A stretch of 61,394 nucleotides of DNA from an uncultured Clostridia bacterium (lineage in GTDB: Bacteria; Bacillota; Clostridia; TANB77; CAG-508): positions 1 to 61,394 of the forward strand of contig CALXVT010000008.1 of assembly GCA_944392175.1 (NCBI GenBank). The letters are read 5' to 3'. Under the pieces are notes generated by a model. The model did not search any database and was not told the origin of the DNA. It saw only the letters and a program-made list of their open reading frames with translations. This document shows positions 18,632 through 28,200 of the stretch, in pieces; the stretch's first letter is position 1; the number at the start of each line of letters is the position of its first letter. A program made the translations under genes and the position numbers.

Positions 18632-18660
18632 ATAAAAGCACGTAGTGTCGTGCTTTTATT
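18631..18660 (+). terminator. sepF terminator
   Basis: A perfect 12-bp stem (18631-18642 with 18649-18660) with a six-base loop begins at the last base of the stop codon. Confidence 0.8.
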
Positions 18661-18718
18661 GTCAAGCTTGTTTTACTAAAAAACAAAGCTTTTAAATTGT
18701 AATAAGGAGGACGGAAAA

Positions 18719-19177
18719 ATGTTGACACCATTAGATATCGAAAACAAGAAATTCTCAAAACAAAGGATAAATGGATATAGTGTAGAAGAGGTTGATGATT
18801 TCTTAGATGAATTAACAGCAGATTATGGAAAAGCTTATAAAGAAAGTACAGAAGCTAAAAAGAAAATAGATGAATTAACACAAAGTTTAGCACATTATAA
18901 AAATATAGAAGAAACATTACAAAGTACATTAGTCATGGCTCAATCAACAGCTGAAGAAGTAAAAAGTGTTGCAAGACAACAAGCAGAACAAATTGTTAAA
19001 GATGCAAAAGGAAATGCACAAAAAGAAGCTGATTCATTAGTTCAAGAAATAAATATGAAGAAAAAAGAATTAGATGATCTTAAAAAACAATTTGATGTAT
19101 ATAAAGCAAAAATGGAAGCTTTATTAATTTCACAATTAGAATTATTAAAAGATATAAATAAAGAAGAAGACGAATAA
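18719..19177 (+). CDS. divIVA: DivIVA domain protein
   Basis: DivIVA-family proteins bind negatively curved membrane at poles and septa and recruit division or sporulation factors. The 152-aa product begins with the conserved LTPLDIENKKFSKQRINGYSVEEVDDFLDE membrane-binding region, followed by a continuous coiled coil from about 35 to the end (TEAKKKIDELTQ, ARQQAEQIVKDAKGNAQKEA, MKKKELDDLKKQFDVYK). AAGGAGG lies before the ATG. It lies just downstream of sepF, as in many Firmicutes division clusters. Confidence 0.93.
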   Translation: MLTPLDIENKKFSKQRINGYSVEEVDDFLDELTADYGKAYKESTEAKKKIDELTQSLAHYKNIEETLQSTLVMAQSTAEEVKSVARQQAEQIVKDAKGNAQKEADSLVQEINMKKKELDDLKKQFDVYKAKMEALLISQLELLKDINKEEDE

Positions 19178-19191
19178 TAAACATTAAAACC

Positions 19192-19230
19192 AAAGACAAG
19201 TTTTGCACTTTAAGTGCAGAATTTGTCTTT
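19192..19230 (+). terminator. divIVA terminator
   Basis: AAAGACAA (19192-19199) and TGCACT pair with AGTGCA and TTGTCTTT around a TTA loop, with a short internal mismatch region. A T-rich stretch follows. Confidence 0.65.
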
Positions 19231-19331
19231 ATTTGTCTTTATTACAAATCTATTAAATGTATGTTACATTTCTATTAAGAATATTGACATATTATTATTA
19301 TTTAATAAAATATATGGTATAAGAGGTAAAA

Positions 19332-19880
19332 ATGAGAATTATAGGCGGAAATTCAAGGGGAACAAAATTATATACATTAGAAGGGCTAAATACACGTCCA
19401 ACTCTAGATCGAGTAAAAGAATCAATGTTCAATATTTTACAAAATAATATAAGGGATAAAATTGTACTAGATTTGTTTGCAGGAAGTGGAGCTATTGGAT
19501 TAGAATTTATAAGCCGTGGAGCTAAAAAAGCATTTTTATGCGAAAAAGAAAAGAAAGCAATTGAAATTATAAATAAGAATGTACAAAAAATGCATGTAGA
19601 AAATAAAGTTAAAATTGCTTTTATGAATTATAGAAAATTTTTAGAAACCTCTAATGATAAATATGATTTGGTCTTTTTAGATCCACCATATGAAACTAAT
19701 TTTATAAGTAAAAGTACAGAATTAATTATAGAAAAAAAATTACTAAATGATGATGGAATTATTATAGCAGAAACAGATCAAGAAGAAAGAGTTATTAAAG
19801 AACTAGAAAATATAAAAATAGAAATATATGATATTCGAAAATATGGAAGGGCAAAATTAATATTTATGCGAAAGGGGTAG
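19332..19880 (+). CDS. rsmD: 16S rRNA (guanine-966-N2)-methyltransferase
   Basis: RsmD methylates G966 of 16S rRNA. The 182-aa product has MRIIGGNSRGTKL and TRPTLDRVKESMFNIL at the N-terminus, the SAM-binding motif VLDLFAGSGAIGLEFISRGA and the catalytic motif FLDPPYE near 120. A weak AGAGGT ribosome site precedes the ATG. The coaD gene that usually follows rsmD is missing; a coiled-coil gene follows four bases after the stop instead. Confidence 0.94.
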   Translation: MRIIGGNSRGTKLYTLEGLNTRPTLDRVKESMFNILQNNIRDKIVLDLFAGSGAIGLEFISRGAKKAFLCEKEKKAIEIINKNVQKMHVENKVKIAFMNYRKFLETSNDKYDLVFLDPPYETNFISKSTELIIEKKLLNDDGIIIAETDQEERVIKELENIKIEIYDIRKYGRAKLIFMRKG

Positions 19881-19884
19881 GAAA

Positions 19885-20322
19885 ATGGAAATTTTCACAT
19901 TACTAGAAACTTTGGAAGAAATGCTAGAACAAGGTAAAAAAGTTCCATTTACAGATAAAGTAGTAGTAGATAAAGAAGCAATTTTAGAAATTATAAAAGA
20001 AATAAGATTAAAACTTCCAGATGAACTAAAACAAGCTAAATGGGTAAAAGAAGAAAGACAAAGAATTTTATCTGAAGCTCAAAAGGAAGCAAATGATATT
20101 GTTAAAGAAGCTGAAACAAGAATTATATCTATGATAGATGAACATGAAATTACTAAAAAAGCTTATGAACAAAGAGCGCAAATAATTGAAACAGCAAACG
20201 AAATGTCAAGAGAAATATCTCAAGGAACAAAAGAATATGCTGACAATGTATTGGGAAGTATTCAAACAGCATTGGAAGATGCTTTAAAAGTTATTCAAAG
20301 TAATAGAAAAGAATTAAAATAA
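19885..20322 (+). CDS. Coiled-coil protein of unknown function
   Basis: The 145-aa protein has a short N-terminal helix (IFTLLETLEEMLEQG) and then an almost continuous amphipathic coiled coil (about 30-135) rich in Glu, Lys and Ala. The pattern resembles the stalk subunits (E/H) of V-type ATPases and DivIVA tails, and automatic annotation often uses ATPase for such proteins, but there is no nucleotide-binding motif. It is tightly coupled to rsmD and ends at a hairpin terminator. Context near divIVA and sepF would allow a cell-division role, which is a guess. Confidence 0.75.
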   Translation: MEIFTLLETLEEMLEQGKKVPFTDKVVVDKEAILEIIKEIRLKLPDELKQAKWVKEERQRILSEAQKEANDIVKEAETRIISMIDEHEITKKAYEQRAQIIETANEMSREISQGTKEYADNVLGSIQTALEDALKVIQSNRKELK

Positions 20323-20324
20323 TT

Positions 20325-20370
20325 GGAAGTCAGAGGTCGGTTTATTTACAAACGACATCTGATTTTTTTC
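20325..20370 (+). terminator. Probable terminator
   Basis: An imperfect long hairpin (AGTCAGAGGTCGGTTT pairing with AAACGACATCTGATT, three mismatches or bulges) is followed by a long T-tract. Confidence 0.65.
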
Positions 20371-20438
20371 TTTTTTAAGTAAAAAATATTCAAAGAAAAA
20401 TTGGTTTTGAAATTGAATAATAATAGGAAAATTAGACC

Positions 20439-20480
20439 TTATTGCTCTGGAAAAATCTGACGATTTTTTCTATGCAATAA
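20439..20480. repeat. Dispersed hairpin, relative of 13069-13105
   Basis: TTATTGC (20439-20445) pairs with GCAATAA (20474-20480), and inside AAAAATC-TGAC-GATTTTT forms a second stem. The order and sequence of blocks match the hairpin at 13069-13105, including the TCTAT(G/A)CAATAA end. It lies immediately upstream of the ftsK promoter region. Confidence 0.5.
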
Positions 20481-20566
20481 AAAAATTATATGATACAATA
20501 TAAACGTAAAAATTAAAATTAGAAAATTTCTCACAAAAGAGGATTAACATATATTGGAGGTAAAAA

Positions 20567-22993
20567 ATGGCACAAGCTAGAAGAGCAAAAACATCTACAA
20601 AAAAATCAGTAGGAAGACCAAAGGGAAGTACTAATAATAGAGGAAGAAAGAAGAAAAATAATGTTGATAAAAATTTAATTGTAGTAGTAATGATAATAGT
20701 AAGTTTACTACTATGTGTTTTAATATATACAAAATCTGGTTGGATGGGAGAACATTTAAGCCCAACACTTGGTGGAATAATGGGATTTATTAAATATATT
20801 CTACCAATTGGAACATTTGCTATAGCGATAAAAATAGCAACAGATGACAAAGATTATCTAAGTAAAAAAATAATAAATTATGTAATTTTTATACTATGTA
20901 TAACAGCAGCTATGACTATTTTTCTTATATCAAATGGAACATTATCAGAAGATATGGAATTTTCTGAATTTTTAGAAGAATCTTATGAGTTAGGAACAAC
21001 CAATGTAGGTGGTGGAGCAATAGGAGCAATGATAGCATTACCACTATGCAAGTTTTTAGGAACATTGGGAAGTGTAATATTATTAATAGGAATAGCAATT
21101 ATTAATTTAATTAATTTATTTGAAATAAAACCTGCGGAAATAATTAATAATATGATAGAAAGAGCTAAAGAGCGTAGAGAATATGAAGAAGATGACGATG
21201 ATGAAGAAATTGATGAGGCAGACAAAACAGATGATAAAGAACTTATTATAGAGAAAAAAGACAAAAAGAAGAAAAAGAAAAACGAAAAAGAACAAGAAGA
21301 AATTCCAATGGAAGATCAAATTACAATTAATTTAAATGAGACAGCTCCTAAAAAGAAAAAATTATTTGGAAGTACAAAAAATGAAGTTGATGCAGTATTA
21401 AAAGAAGAACCTAAACCAGATCAAATAGAGGCAAATTTATTTAAACAAGAACAAGAAAAGAAAGAAGAAAAAACAAGAGAAGTATTAGTTTTAGAGCATG
21501 GACTAACAGAGGAAGAAGAAAATTATGAATTTCCACCAATAGAATTATTAAGTGAAGGCCAAGGAAGAGTATTTAAAGGTGGAAAAAAAGCTTTAACAGA
21601 TACTGCAACAAAATTACAAAAAACTTTATATAGTTTTGGTGTGTCTGCAAAAGTAGAAAATGTTTCTGTGGGGCCAGCTATAACAAGATATGAAGTTAAA
21701 CCTGCAGAAGGTGTTAGAGTAAGTAAAATTGCAAATTTAGCAGATGATATTGCATTAAGTTTAGCAGCAGAAAGTATAAGAATAGAAGCACCAATTCCAG
21801 GAAAGCAAGCAGTAGGAATAGAAATACCAAATAAAGAAAATGAAGTAGTACATTTAAGAGATATTATAGAAACAGAAGAATTTATTAATCATAAATCAAA
21901 ATTAGCTTTAGCTTTAGGTAAAAATGTTGGAGGAGAAGCAGTTATTGCAGATGTAGCAAAAATGCCACATGTATTAATTGCAGGAAGTACAGGATCAGGT
22001 AAGAGTGTTTGTATTAATACATTAATTACAAGTATTTTGTATAAGGCAAAACCAAATGAAGTTAAGTTATTAATGGTAGATCCAAAAGTTGTAGAACTTT
22101 CTGTATATAATGGAATACCACATTTATTAATACCAGTTGTAACAGATCCAAAGAAAGCTGCAGGTGCTTTAGCATGGGCAGTTCAAGAAATGGTAAATAG
22201 ATATAGTCTTTTTGCAAATAAAGGTGTAAGAGATATAAAAGGTTATAATGCTGCAATAGAAAAAGAAGGTGGAACTGGAAAACTTCCACAAATAGTAATA
22301 ATTATAGATGAGCTTGCAGATTTAATGATGGTTGCTGCAAAAGATGTAGAAGATGCAATATGTAGATTAGCTCAAATGGCTAGAGCTGCAGGAATGCATT
22401 TAGTTATTGCAACACAAAGACCTTCTGTTGATGTAATTACAGGTATAATTAAAGCAAATATTCCTTCAAGAATTGCATTTGCAGTTTCTTCACAAGTGGA
22501 TTCAAGAACAATATTAGATACAGTAGGAGCAGAAAAACTTTTAGGAAAAGGTGATATGTTATTTTATCCTTCAGGAGCATCAAAACCTACAAGAGTTCAA
22601 GGCTCATTTGTATCAGACAGTGAAGTAGAAAAAATAGTAGACTTCTTAAAATTCAATGGTGGAGAAGCAAAATACAATGAAGATATTATAGAAAGTATAG
22701 AAAAATCAAATAGTTCAGATAAAGAGATTGATCAAACAGAAGCTGATTCAGATACAGATCCATTATTAATGGATGCAATAGATACAGTTGTGGAAACAGG
22801 GCAAGCATCTACTTCTTTTATTCAAAGAAGATTTAAAGTAGGATATGCAAGAGCTGGAAGAATTATTGATCAAATGGAAGAAAGAGGAATAATATCAGGA
22901 TATCAAGGAAGTAAACCAAGAGAAGTTTTAATAACTAAGGAAAGATTAGCAGAACTAAAAATGTCAGAATCTTCAGCAGATGAAAATAGTTAG
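20567..22993 (+). CDS. ftsK: DNA translocase FtsK/SpoIIIE
   Basis: This membrane-anchored hexameric ATPase pumps chromosomal DNA through a septum, in vegetative division or into the forespore. The 808-aa product has a basic N-terminus (KTSTKKSVGRPKGS), four transmembrane helices at about 35-190 and an acidic Lys/Glu linker to about 320. The motor has Walker A GSTGSGKSVCIN near 474 and Walker B IIIDELADLM near 580, and a C-terminal gamma winged helix (about 725-800, SFIQRRFKVGYARAGRIIDQ) reads KOPS/SRS-like sequences. GGAGG lies before the ATG. It heads a long co-directional run. Confidence 0.97.
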   Translation: MAQARRAKTSTKKSVGRPKGSTNNRGRKKKNNVDKNLIVVVMIIVSLLLCVLIYTKSGWMGEHLSPTLGGIMGFIKYILPIGTFAIAIKIATDDKDYLSKKIINYVIFILCITAAMTIFLISNGTLSEDMEFSEFLEESYELGTTNVGGGAIGAMIALPLCKFLGTLGSVILLIGIAIINLINLFEIKPAEIINNMIERAKERREYEEDDDDEEIDEADKTDDKELIIEKKDKKKKKKNEKEQEEIPMEDQITINLNETAPKKKKLFGSTKNEVDAVLKEEPKPDQIEANLFKQEQEKKEEKTREVLVLEHGLTEEEENYEFPPIELLSEGQGRVFKGGKKALTDTATKLQKTLYSFGVSAKVENVSVGPAITRYEVKPAEGVRVSKIANLADDIALSLAAESIRIEAPIPGKQAVGIEIPNKENEVVHLRDIIETEEFINHKSKLALALGKNVGGEAVIADVAKMPHVLIAGSTGSGKSVCINTLITSILYKAKPNEVKLLMVDPKVVELSVYNGIPHLLIPVVTDPKKAAGALAWAVQEMVNRYSLFANKGVRDIKGYNAAIEKEGGTGKLPQIVIIIDELADLMMVAAKDVEDAICRLAQMARAAGMHLVIATQRPSVDVITGIIKANIPSRIAFAVSSQVDSRTILDTVGAEKLLGKGDMLFYPSGASKPTRVQGSFVSDSEVEKIVDFLKFNGGEAKYNEDIIESIEKSNSSDKEIDQTEADSDTDPLLMDAIDTVVETGQASTSFIQRRFKVGYARAGRIIDQMEERGIISGYQGSKPREVLITKERLAELKMSESSADENS

Positions 22994-23007
22994 AAAGGTG
23001 GATAAAA

Positions 23008-24549
23008 ATGCCAAAGAAAAAAATTTTTTCAAAGCTAAAATTTAAAGATTATAATCAATTACTAGAAAAAGTTTTAGAAACAAAAGAATATCCTAGTACG
23101 GCAAAAAATTTAGTTTTAAGTATATTATATAAAATGGAAACAGGATATGAGGATTACAAAAATATAAAAAGAGATGTATCAGAGAAACAAAAGATTATAA
23201 CAGATTTAATAAATATTATAGATAAAAAATGTGATACATTAAATGTAATAAAGCCAGATAGTGCAAGAAGTACAGAATTAAAAGCGGTTAAAGAACATTA
23301 TATATCTAATATTAAAGAAAAATCTTTAGAAGTTTTACCAAATGAAAGATTAATATTACAAGGATTATATAGTTTAGAATATAATCCTAATATGGTATGT
23401 GATAAATATGGAGTATTAAAAAAAGCTATAACATACGTATTAAGTAGAGGTAATTCTTCAAACAAAGCGGAAATAATAAGAGATTTTAATGGATATTCTT
23501 GGTATATATCACCAGTAGAATTTGAAGATATATATTCAAATCTAATATTTCAAAACTTAAGAATAATAGCTGGAAATGATCTAATAGAAGCATGGATTAA
23601 TAATGATGATAAAAACAAAGACTATTTGCAAGACCTACAAAAGGAATTAGCAAGAAGACTTGATGACGAAAAAGCTAAAGAATTAATACATCAATTTTTA
23701 AAAACAATATTAGTAGTATATTTAACAAGATTCCCAGAAGATTTACCAAAAAAGGAAGAAGAACCAGATAATAAGAGTATATTAAAACAATTAGATGAAA
23801 TTTCTAGAAAAAAGAGAAAATGTTTAAAAGAAGTTGAAAGATTAGATAAATATATTAATAATACAACAAATTTGAAAAGAGAATTAACAAGAAGAAAAAA
23901 GATTGGTACAGATTTAGATAATATAGAAGATTTAAGAAAAGTGTTAATAAAAGATAGAGAGAATTGCATAAAACAAATAAAAGAATACAATAAAGCAATT
24001 GATCCAAGTAGATTTGTAAAAAAAGTTAAAAGAACTAAAGAAGTACAATTAATAAATTATGATGAAATAATTATTAATAATTCTAGCTTAGAAGATGAAA
24101 TAATACGTTTAGAAAAGCTATTTTTAAAAGATTATAAAATATTAATAGAAAAACTAGAGGGAAGAAGAGAAATAATAGAACTAATGTATGAGTTCAGATA
24201 TTATAACATGATTCCTATAGATGAAGAAACACAGATAAAAGATGAAGATTTATTAGCAAAAGATATAGATGAAGTAAGAACATTTTTAATAAACAAAGCT
24301 TTAAATGGCAAAATTATAAATGTAGTAAACAATAATGAATATATAAATTTAGAAGTATTAAAAAATATGTTTACACTAAGAATTATAAATTTAGAAAATG
24401 CAGAAGTATTTTTTCAAAAAATAGATAATGGAGTAATAATTAACTATTTAGAAGGAAATAATGAAGAAACAGCAATTAAAATTATTTTCCCACCAGACAT
24501 AGGAAAATACAAAATTAAAGAAAATAAGAAAATAAAAATTTTTTCTTAA
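23008..24549 (+). CDS. Unknown 513-aa coiled-coil protein
   Basis: I do not recognise this protein. It is 513 aa, highly charged (Lys, Glu), with no signal peptide or membrane helix. A helical N-terminal half (about 1-260) leads to predicted coiled coil at about 265-380 (LDEISRKKRKCLKEVERLDKY and RRKKIGTDLDNIEDLRK), then a compact C-terminal part from about 430 that looks beta-rich (INVVNNNEYINLEVLKN, GVIINYLEG). AAAGGTGG lies before the ATG. It is 14 bases downstream of ftsK and 15 before the beta-CASP nuclease, so it is very likely co-transcribed. A role with ftsK or RNA processing would be speculation. Confidence 0.8.
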   Translation: MPKKKIFSKLKFKDYNQLLEKVLETKEYPSTAKNLVLSILYKMETGYEDYKNIKRDVSEKQKIITDLINIIDKKCDTLNVIKPDSARSTELKAVKEHYISNIKEKSLEVLPNERLILQGLYSLEYNPNMVCDKYGVLKKAITYVLSRGNSSNKAEIIRDFNGYSWYISPVEFEDIYSNLIFQNLRIIAGNDLIEAWINNDDKNKDYLQDLQKELARRLDDEKAKELIHQFLKTILVVYLTRFPEDLPKKEEEPDNKSILKQLDEISRKKRKCLKEVERLDKYINNTTNLKRELTRRKKIGTDLDNIEDLRKVLIKDRENCIKQIKEYNKAIDPSRFVKKVKRTKEVQLINYDEIIINNSSLEDEIIRLEKLFLKDYKILIEKLEGRREIIELMYEFRYYNMIPIDEETQIKDEDLLAKDIDEVRTFLINKALNGKIINVVNNNEYINLEVLKNMFTLRIINLENAEVFFQKIDNGVIINYLEGNNEETAIKIIFPPDIGKYKIKENKKIKIFS

Positions 24550-24564
24550 AATAGGAGGATACTA

Positions 24565-26220
24565 ATGAAAATAACTTTTTTAGGAGCTACTAAAACTGTA
24601 ACAGGTTCAAATTTCTTAGTAGAAGGAGCTGGAAAAAAATTCTTAGTTGATTGTGGATTATTCCAAGGTAAGGCAACAGAAGAATTAGAAAACCAAGAAC
24701 CATTTGAATATGACATAAATAGCATAGATTTTATGCTATTAACACATGCACATATAGATCATTCTGGAAGGATTCCAAAATTGTATAAAGAAGGTTTTAG
24801 AAAAAATATAATAGCAACAAAAGCTACATGTGATTTATGTTCCATAATGCTTCCAGATAGTGGACACATTCAAGAAATGGAAATTGAATGGACTAATAAA
24901 AAAAGAAAACGTAAAGGTGAAGAACCTTTGGAACCATTGTATACTGCAGAAGAAGCAGCAAGATCTTTAGAATTATTCAGAGCAGTTAAATATGATGAAG
25001 TAATAGAAATAGATGAAAATATACATGTAAGATTTAATGATGCTGGACATATGTTAGGTTCTGCAAGTATTGAAGTATGGATTAATGAAAATGGAAAAGA
25101 AGAAAAAATAGTATTTTCCGGAGATTTAGGAAATAATGATATTCCATTATTAAGTGAACCAACAATGATAGAAGATACAGATTATTTGATAATGGAATCT
25201 ACATATGGAAGTAGACTTCATATGAGAAATGATGACAAAGCAGAAATGTTCCTAGATATAGTTTCAGAAACATTGGAAAGAGGAGGAACAGTTGTAATAC
25301 CATCATTTGCAGTTGGAAGGACTCAAGAGATATTATTTGAGATTAACAAATTAAAAGATAAAAGAGATGACGAGGATTTTAGAAAGAAATATGAAGAATT
25401 AATGAAAGTTCCAGTATATGTAGATAGTCCACTTGCAATTTCTGCAACAGAAGTTTTCGAGGATAATATGGATTTATTTGATGAAGAAACTCAAAAATAT
25501 ATTTCAGAAGGAAATAATCCTTTGGAATTCCCAGGACTTAAATTTACACGTACAGTAGAAGAATCAAAAGCACTAAATGAAAGTGATGAATCATGCATTA
25601 TAATTTCTGCAAGTGGTATGTGTGATGTGGGAAGAATAAAACATCATTTAAAACACAATATATGGAATCCTCTAAACACAATTTTATTTGTTGGATATCA
25701 AGCACCAGGAACTTTGGGATATAGTATAGTAAATGGAGCAAAAAAAGTAAAAATATTTGGTGAAGAAATGGCTGTTAATGCACAAATAGAATATATAGAA
25801 GGATATTCAGGACATGCAGATCAAGAAGGACTTTTGAATTTTATATATTCTTTTATTAAAAAGCCAAAACATATATTCTTAATTCATGGAGAGCCAGAAA
25901 GTCAAGATGTATTAAAAAATAAAATAATAGAAACAACTAATTTACCAGTAACAATTCCTTCATTTGGTGAAACATATGAAATAACAGATGAAAGAGTAAG
26001 TTTAGTAGGTAAATATAGAAGAGATACAAAAGAAAGCAATAAATTTACAAGAGTTGCAATTATCGATAGGTTAAATGGCTTGAAAGAAAAGATTGATAAT
26101 ATGCAAGACTTAATTAAAGAAGATTCTACAGAAAATACAATACAAAATTCAGAGTTAGATAGTTTAGCAGCTAAGATACGCGATTTACAAAATCAAATTA
26201 CAAGAATTGTAAAGAAATAA
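24565..26220 (+). CDS. MBL-fold beta-CASP ribonuclease-like protein
   Basis: This protein belongs to the metallo-beta-lactamase/beta-CASP family of RNA-processing nucleases (COG1236 type, distinct from RNase J). The 551-aa product has KITFLGATKTVTGSNFLV at the start, the zinc motif LLTHAHIDHSGR near 60-70, GHMLGSASIEV, FSGDLGNND, the beta-CASP portion with MESTYGSR and PSFAVGRTQEI, ISASGMCDVGRI, and C-terminal GYSGHADQEGL and FLIHGEPES. The last 50 residues or so form an extra coiled-coil tail (RLNGLKEKIDNMQDLIKE). AGGAGG lies before the ATG. Confidence 0.92.
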   Translation: MKITFLGATKTVTGSNFLVEGAGKKFLVDCGLFQGKATEELENQEPFEYDINSIDFMLLTHAHIDHSGRIPKLYKEGFRKNIIATKATCDLCSIMLPDSGHIQEMEIEWTNKKRKRKGEEPLEPLYTAEEAARSLELFRAVKYDEVIEIDENIHVRFNDAGHMLGSASIEVWINENGKEEKIVFSGDLGNNDIPLLSEPTMIEDTDYLIMESTYGSRLHMRNDDKAEMFLDIVSETLERGGTVVIPSFAVGRTQEILFEINKLKDKRDDEDFRKKYEELMKVPVYVDSPLAISATEVFEDNMDLFDEETQKYISEGNNPLEFPGLKFTRTVEESKALNESDESCIIISASGMCDVGRIKHHLKHNIWNPLNTILFVGYQAPGTLGYSIVNGAKKVKIFGEEMAVNAQIEYIEGYSGHADQEGLLNFIYSFIKKPKHIFLIHGEPESQDVLKNKIIETTNLPVTIPSFGETYEITDERVSLVGKYRRDTKESNKFTRVAIIDRLNGLKEKIDNMQDLIKEDSTENTIQNSELDSLAAKIRDLQNQITRIVKK

Positions 26221-26232
26221 AGGAGAACACAA

Positions 26233-28188
26233 ATGAAAAAGAAATATTTTAATGATGCAATTATAGGGAATAGAAGAATGATTGCAAGCATCTCAAAACA
26301 TGGAGAGTTATTAAGATTATCATATCCAACAGTAGATTATAGACAATTTATAGATTTTTATGAAACAGGTGTAAAAATAAATGATTCTATGCTTATTAAA
26401 TTGGAGAATGATATTAACAATTCATATAAACAATATTATATAGAAGATACAAATATATTAAATACAGAAATAGATAATACTTATTTTAATCTTAAAATTT
26501 TACAACAAGATTTTGTACCAATGGATGAAGAAGTATTAATTAGAAGATATGAGTTTACAAATAATAATAAAATAGATTTAGATGTTAAATATCTAATTAA
26601 CTCAAAATTATTTTCTAATTTAAATAATATGATAAGTTCAAGAGTTTGCAATAATGCTATGCTTCAATATAGTCATGATTTTGCAATGGCTACATTTTCT
26701 AATTTGCCAATACATGAGTATCAATTAAATAATGTAGATAATAATATTGCATATGGAATTTTACAAGATAAGGACTATATTGGAATGTCAGATCATTCAG
26801 CTGTTTCTTATGATATTGGAGTATTAAAACCAGGAGAAACAAAAAGTTTTAATATTTATATTTATATAAATAAAAACTATAAAGTAGATGTTCTTTATGA
26901 CTTAAATAAAGAAATAGATAAAATAAAGAAATTTGATACTCTTAAATTATTAAAAGAAACAAGAGATTATTGGAGAAGATATGTAAAAAAACATGAAGTT
27001 TTAAAAATAAAGGATTTTGGAGAAAACAATAACGCAAAAATAAAGAAGATTTTAAAAAGAACAATTCTTTTATATCCATTATTAATAAATGAAAAGACAG
27101 GAGGAGTAAGTGCAGCATTAGAAGTAGATGAAGAAAAAGATATGTGCGGAAGATACAATTATTGCTGGCCAAGAGATGCTGTAACTATTTCACAAGCATT
27201 GGATATGATTGGAATGTATAATGAATCAGATAAATTTTATAATATCTTTTTAAGAAAAACACAAAGTAAGAATGGAATGTGGGAACAACGTTTTTACACA
27301 GATGGAAGATTAGCTCCATGTTGGGGATATCAAATAGATGAAACAGCAAGTGTTTTAACTGGTATGTATCAACATTTTAAAATTAAAGAATTTAGAAAAA
27401 AAGAAAGAGATATGGACCTATTAAAAAACAATTTAGATATGTGTGAAAATGCTACAGAATTCTTAAAAAGATATATGGATCATTTAATGGGAAGAGATGC
27501 AGATGAAGTAGAAGAAATAGAAGATAAATATAGTTATTTAAATAGAAAAAGAATATATAAACATGTAAGTTATGATTTATGGGAAATGAATGAAGGAATT
27601 CATTTATATTCATTATCTGCTATATATTCTGCATTTGATTCTATGGAAAAAATTTACTTAGAACTTCAAAAAGACAATAAAAAATTTAAATTACCAGATG
27701 ATTATGAAGAACTTTCACAATATAAAAATGAAATAAAAGAATATATTTTAAATAATTTAGTTGATAAAAATCAAAATATATTAAAAAGAAATACAAATGA
27801 TAATTGTATGGATATAAGCATATTAGGAGCTGTTACACCATTTAAAGTATTTGATCCAAATGATCCAATAGTAAAAAATACTATTCAAAAAATAAATTTA
27901 ACATTAAGAACATATACAGGCGGGATTTTAAGATTTGAACATGATAGCTATATGGGAGGAAAAAATCCTTGGCCAATAGCTACACTATGGATGTATATAT
28001 ATTATAAAATAGTTGGACAAGAAGAAGAAGCAAATGAATGCTTTAATTTTGTTATAAATACAGCTACAGATTTAGGCTTTCTTGCTGAACAAGTAGATAA
28101 TGACAAAATGGAAGCTAAATGGGTAATAGGATTAGGATGGTCACATGCGATGTTTATATTAGCATTAGGATTAGAAGAATTAATATAA
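26233..28188 (+). CDS. Glycoside hydrolase family 15 (glucoamylase-like)
   Basis: GH15 enzymes release glucose or related units from alpha-glucans. The 651-aa protein lacks a signal peptide, so a cytoplasmic role such as glycogen or maltodextrin breakdown is likely. An N-terminal beta-sandwich domain (about 1-260) precedes an (alpha/alpha)6 barrel with GRYNYCWPRDAVTISQALD, GMWEQRFYTDGRLAPCWGYQIDETAS, YDLWEMNEGIHLYSLSA (candidate catalytic Glu) and a C-terminal MEAKWVIGLGWSHAMF. GGAGA lies before the ATG. It sits 12 bases after the nuclease gene and 12 before radA, an odd partner in a DNA/RNA gene run. Confidence 0.9.
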   Translation: MKKKYFNDAIIGNRRMIASISKHGELLRLSYPTVDYRQFIDFYETGVKINDSMLIKLENDINNSYKQYYIEDTNILNTEIDNTYFNLKILQQDFVPMDEEVLIRRYEFTNNNKIDLDVKYLINSKLFSNLNNMISSRVCNNAMLQYSHDFAMATFSNLPIHEYQLNNVDNNIAYGILQDKDYIGMSDHSAVSYDIGVLKPGETKSFNIYIYINKNYKVDVLYDLNKEIDKIKKFDTLKLLKETRDYWRRYVKKHEVLKIKDFGENNNAKIKKILKRTILLYPLLINEKTGGVSAALEVDEEKDMCGRYNYCWPRDAVTISQALDMIGMYNESDKFYNIFLRKTQSKNGMWEQRFYTDGRLAPCWGYQIDETASVLTGMYQHFKIKEFRKKERDMDLLKNNLDMCENATEFLKRYMDHLMGRDADEVEEIEDKYSYLNRKRIYKHVSYDLWEMNEGIHLYSLSAIYSAFDSMEKIYLELQKDNKKFKLPDDYEELSQYKNEIKEYILNNLVDKNQNILKRNTNDNCMDISILGAVTPFKVFDPNDPIVKNTIQKINLTLRTYTGGILRFEHDSYMGGKNPWPIATLWMYIYYKIVGQEEEANECFNFVINTATDLGFLAEQVDNDKMEAKWVIGLGWSHAMFILALGLEELI

Positions 28189-28200
28189 AGAGGGACTTAA

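Noticed and set aside
19214..19447. 77-aa plus-strand frame
   Set aside because: It overlaps the rsmD start in another frame, has no ribosome site and reads low-complexity sequence; judged a shadow.
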